Source: Peromyscus leucopus
Lineage: Eukaryota > Chordata > Mammalia > Rodentia > Cricetidae
Length of the DNA: 64,000 bases
Assembly: GCF_004664715.2 (NCBI RefSeq)
Contig: NC_051064.1
Location: forward strand, 109,735,740-109,799,739
Direction of reading: 5' to 3'
Shown here piece after piece: positions 39,173 to 64,000 of this stretch. A program made the position numbers and the translations under genes. Each line of letters begins with the position of its first letter. Position 1 is the first letter of the stretch. The notes beneath the pieces are model-generated. The model searched no databases. It was given only the letters and a program-made list of their open reading frames with translations, and was not told the DNA's origin.

Positions 39173-40007
39173 CAAAACAAAAACAAAACCAAAAAACTTT
39201 TCAATGTTTTTAAAAGCAGAGCTTTGGAGCTTTCCACTGAGATTTGTTCAGCCAGGTATTAAATACAATCCTAAAATAATGCCCTTCCCATTGTTGCTTG
39301 GGGTGAAGAAGAGGCAGCAGGTGCTTACAGGTGGCAGAAATGTGACTTGGGACAGTCCTGTGTGACATGGGGGGCACAGGAACCATTTGGCGGGGGTCTC
39401 GTGACAAGAAATAAACTCCTTGGAAAAGCAAAAACTACATTTCGTTCATTGTCATTGCCGAGGAATGCCTAAAAGCAGGCCCGTCATTTAGCCGCTCACT
39501 GTCACCTAGTCACTCTGCTGTCCCCTCACCTCTCAGCTGCTGTCCCTCTGCACACTTCTCACAGCTGGCTCTGATCCCTCGAAGTTCCCTGGCCTGTGAA
39601 ATAGGGGCAGCCCCTAAGTTTTTTCACACTGTTGCCCCCAGAACCCTCTCTCTTCGCCTGAGCAGGCGACTCAGCCCTGCCTGTGGACCGGCTGCCCCAG
39701 AGGTGGCCTGTACTCACCCAGGTTCACATACCAAGACTATCAAGTCCCATCCCAGCCCTCTCTATCAGCCACCATCTCAGATAGAAGGAAATTCATGTCC
39801 CTAGGGCAGATCTAATCTGTCCTTGTCCCTGGAGGAGGACAGGAAGATCTAGATTGAAACGAGTAAAGAGATGGCCCAGTTCAGCTGCCTCCTTCCACAC
39901 AGGGGTAAATCAAGGCAGGAAACCCAGAGCAACCAGAATAGATCCCTAACCTCCTACTCCCGCATCAGGGGTCCCGACTCCCTCCAGTCCTCCACTGCTT
40001 CTTGCTG

Positions 40008-40020
40008 TGCTCAAAGGTCA
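40008..40020 (+). promoter_or_regulatory. DR1-like nuclear receptor site upstream of FAM151A
   Basis: TGCTCA-A-AGGTCA: one perfect and one imperfect half-site with a single spacer base, 233 bp before the FAM151A ATG. DR1 sites bind HNF4A and RXR heterodimers. This is a motif match only. Confidence 0.4.
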
Positions 40021-40252
40021 TTTCGGGGGTGGCAGGATTTTCTGCTTAGCCTGCTAAGATCAGCAGGGGTGAGGGGAAGAGGATGAGGGCTAGAAGGAGG
40101 GCAGGGTTTCTGAGCTCTCTCCGCCCAGGCTGCAGGAGTGGCCAGACCTGAGGACTAGGTACTAGGTACTTCTGCAGGCAGGCTCCTGCCTCCCACCAGA
40201 TCTCAGCTGCAGAGCTGTGCCTGAAAGGGAACTCTCTCCAGTGAGGGTCAAC

Positions 40253-56107
<15,855 letters not shown>

Positions 56108-56163
56108 CCGCCCGGCAGGACTGGACCATCTAAAGTGGAAGGCTTCCCTGGGGAGTCAGGGTG

Positions 56164-56169
56164 AATAAA
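56164..56169 (+). terminator. FAM151A: FAM151A polyadenylation signal AATAAA
   Basis: Canonical AATAAA 57 bp after the stop codon, followed by a T-rich stretch (CTCTGCTTTTGCTCC), as expected for a short 3' UTR. The cleavage site is therefore expected about 10-30 bp further on, inside the region antisense to the ACOT11 3' UTR. Confidence 0.75.
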
Positions 56170-56225
56170 TGCCTCTGCTTTTGCTCCACGCACTGTGTGA
56201 GACCTGGGGCAGGGTGGGGTGGTGC

Positions 56226-63843
<7,618 letters not shown>

Positions 63844-64000
63844 CTAGGAAGGAAGCAGGGACAGGTTGTGGTATAGGTGGGATGTCCAGCTAGTCCATAG
63901 CTCTGCCATCCCTGTCCTCCGGGGCCAGAGAACCCTACATTCTGTAGAGAAGCCTAGATCTTGCTAGGACAGTAGGGGTCAAAACGTCCTTCCTAGTAAA

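Larger units (their letters stand above)
31076..40007. other. MROH7-FAM151A divergent intergenic region, no gene seen
   Basis: Both flanking genes point outward. Six-frame reading shows only short ORFs without family resemblance. The region is mostly SINEs (about 20 recognisable B1, B2, B3 and ID copies), two probable L2/MIR-type remnants, and (CA)n, (GATA)n and poly-A tracts. Promoters of both genes should lie near its two ends. Confidence 0.75.

Noticed and set aside
40217..40252. Upstream in-frame ATG for FAM151A
   Set aside because: It would add 12 residues before the conserved MSCKRW start. The downstream ATG fits the family and has a purine at -3 (AACATGT).

Overview
This is nuclear DNA from a rodent, most likely a muroid and probably a cricetid (hamster, deer mouse or vole type). 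It is dense in B1, B2/B3 and ID/B4 SINEs. Many B1 copies carry the tail wording 'ctacacagagaaaccctgtctcg', preceded by 'aggaaaggcgcaaag' or 'aggacaggcaccaaaa', which I associate with cricetids. The genes have GT-AG introns of 0.1 to 8.5 kb. No prokaryotic gene, phage, plasmid or CRISPR array is present.

Three protein-coding genes are laid out as in the mammalian MROH7 - FAM151A - ACOT11 block (human 1p32.3, inverted here). (1) MROH7, minus strand, 2115-30068: fourteen coding exons give the first 908 residues. Its 3' part lies beyond base 1. (2) FAM151A, plus strand, 40253-56107: eight exons, complete, 588 codons plus stop. (3) ACOT11, minus strand, 56226-63843: the last seven coding exons (250 residues, START lipid-binding domain). 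Its thioesterase half lies beyond base 64000. All 29 exons join in one open frame with recognisable splice sites. One is a GC donor (ACOT11, at 63787).

Layout: 1-31 kb is MROH7 and its introns, filled with SINEs, old MIR copies and microsatellites. 31-40 kb is the divergent intergenic region between MROH7 and FAM151A, with no exon that I can see. 40-56 kb is FAM151A; its third intron holds a 1.4-kb pyrimidine-rich minisatellite that produces a spurious 537-codon ORF. 56-64 kb is the ACOT11 3' half. FAM151A and ACOT11 converge with only 118 bp between their stop codons.

The genes do not form a pathway. MROH7 is a HEAT-repeat protein of unclear function. FAM151A is a membrane-anchored, probably glycosylated protein with a phosphodiesterase-like (menorin/DUF2181) fold. 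ACOT11 is a brown-fat-associated acyl-CoA thioesterase. I found no undescribed multi-gene system. The best leads are regulatory or structural: two near-ideal RFX X-boxes in introns, a DR1-like nuclear receptor site upstream of FAM151A, the minisatellite, the GC-AG intron, the overlapping convergent 3' ends, and a degenerate second barrel in FAM151A.
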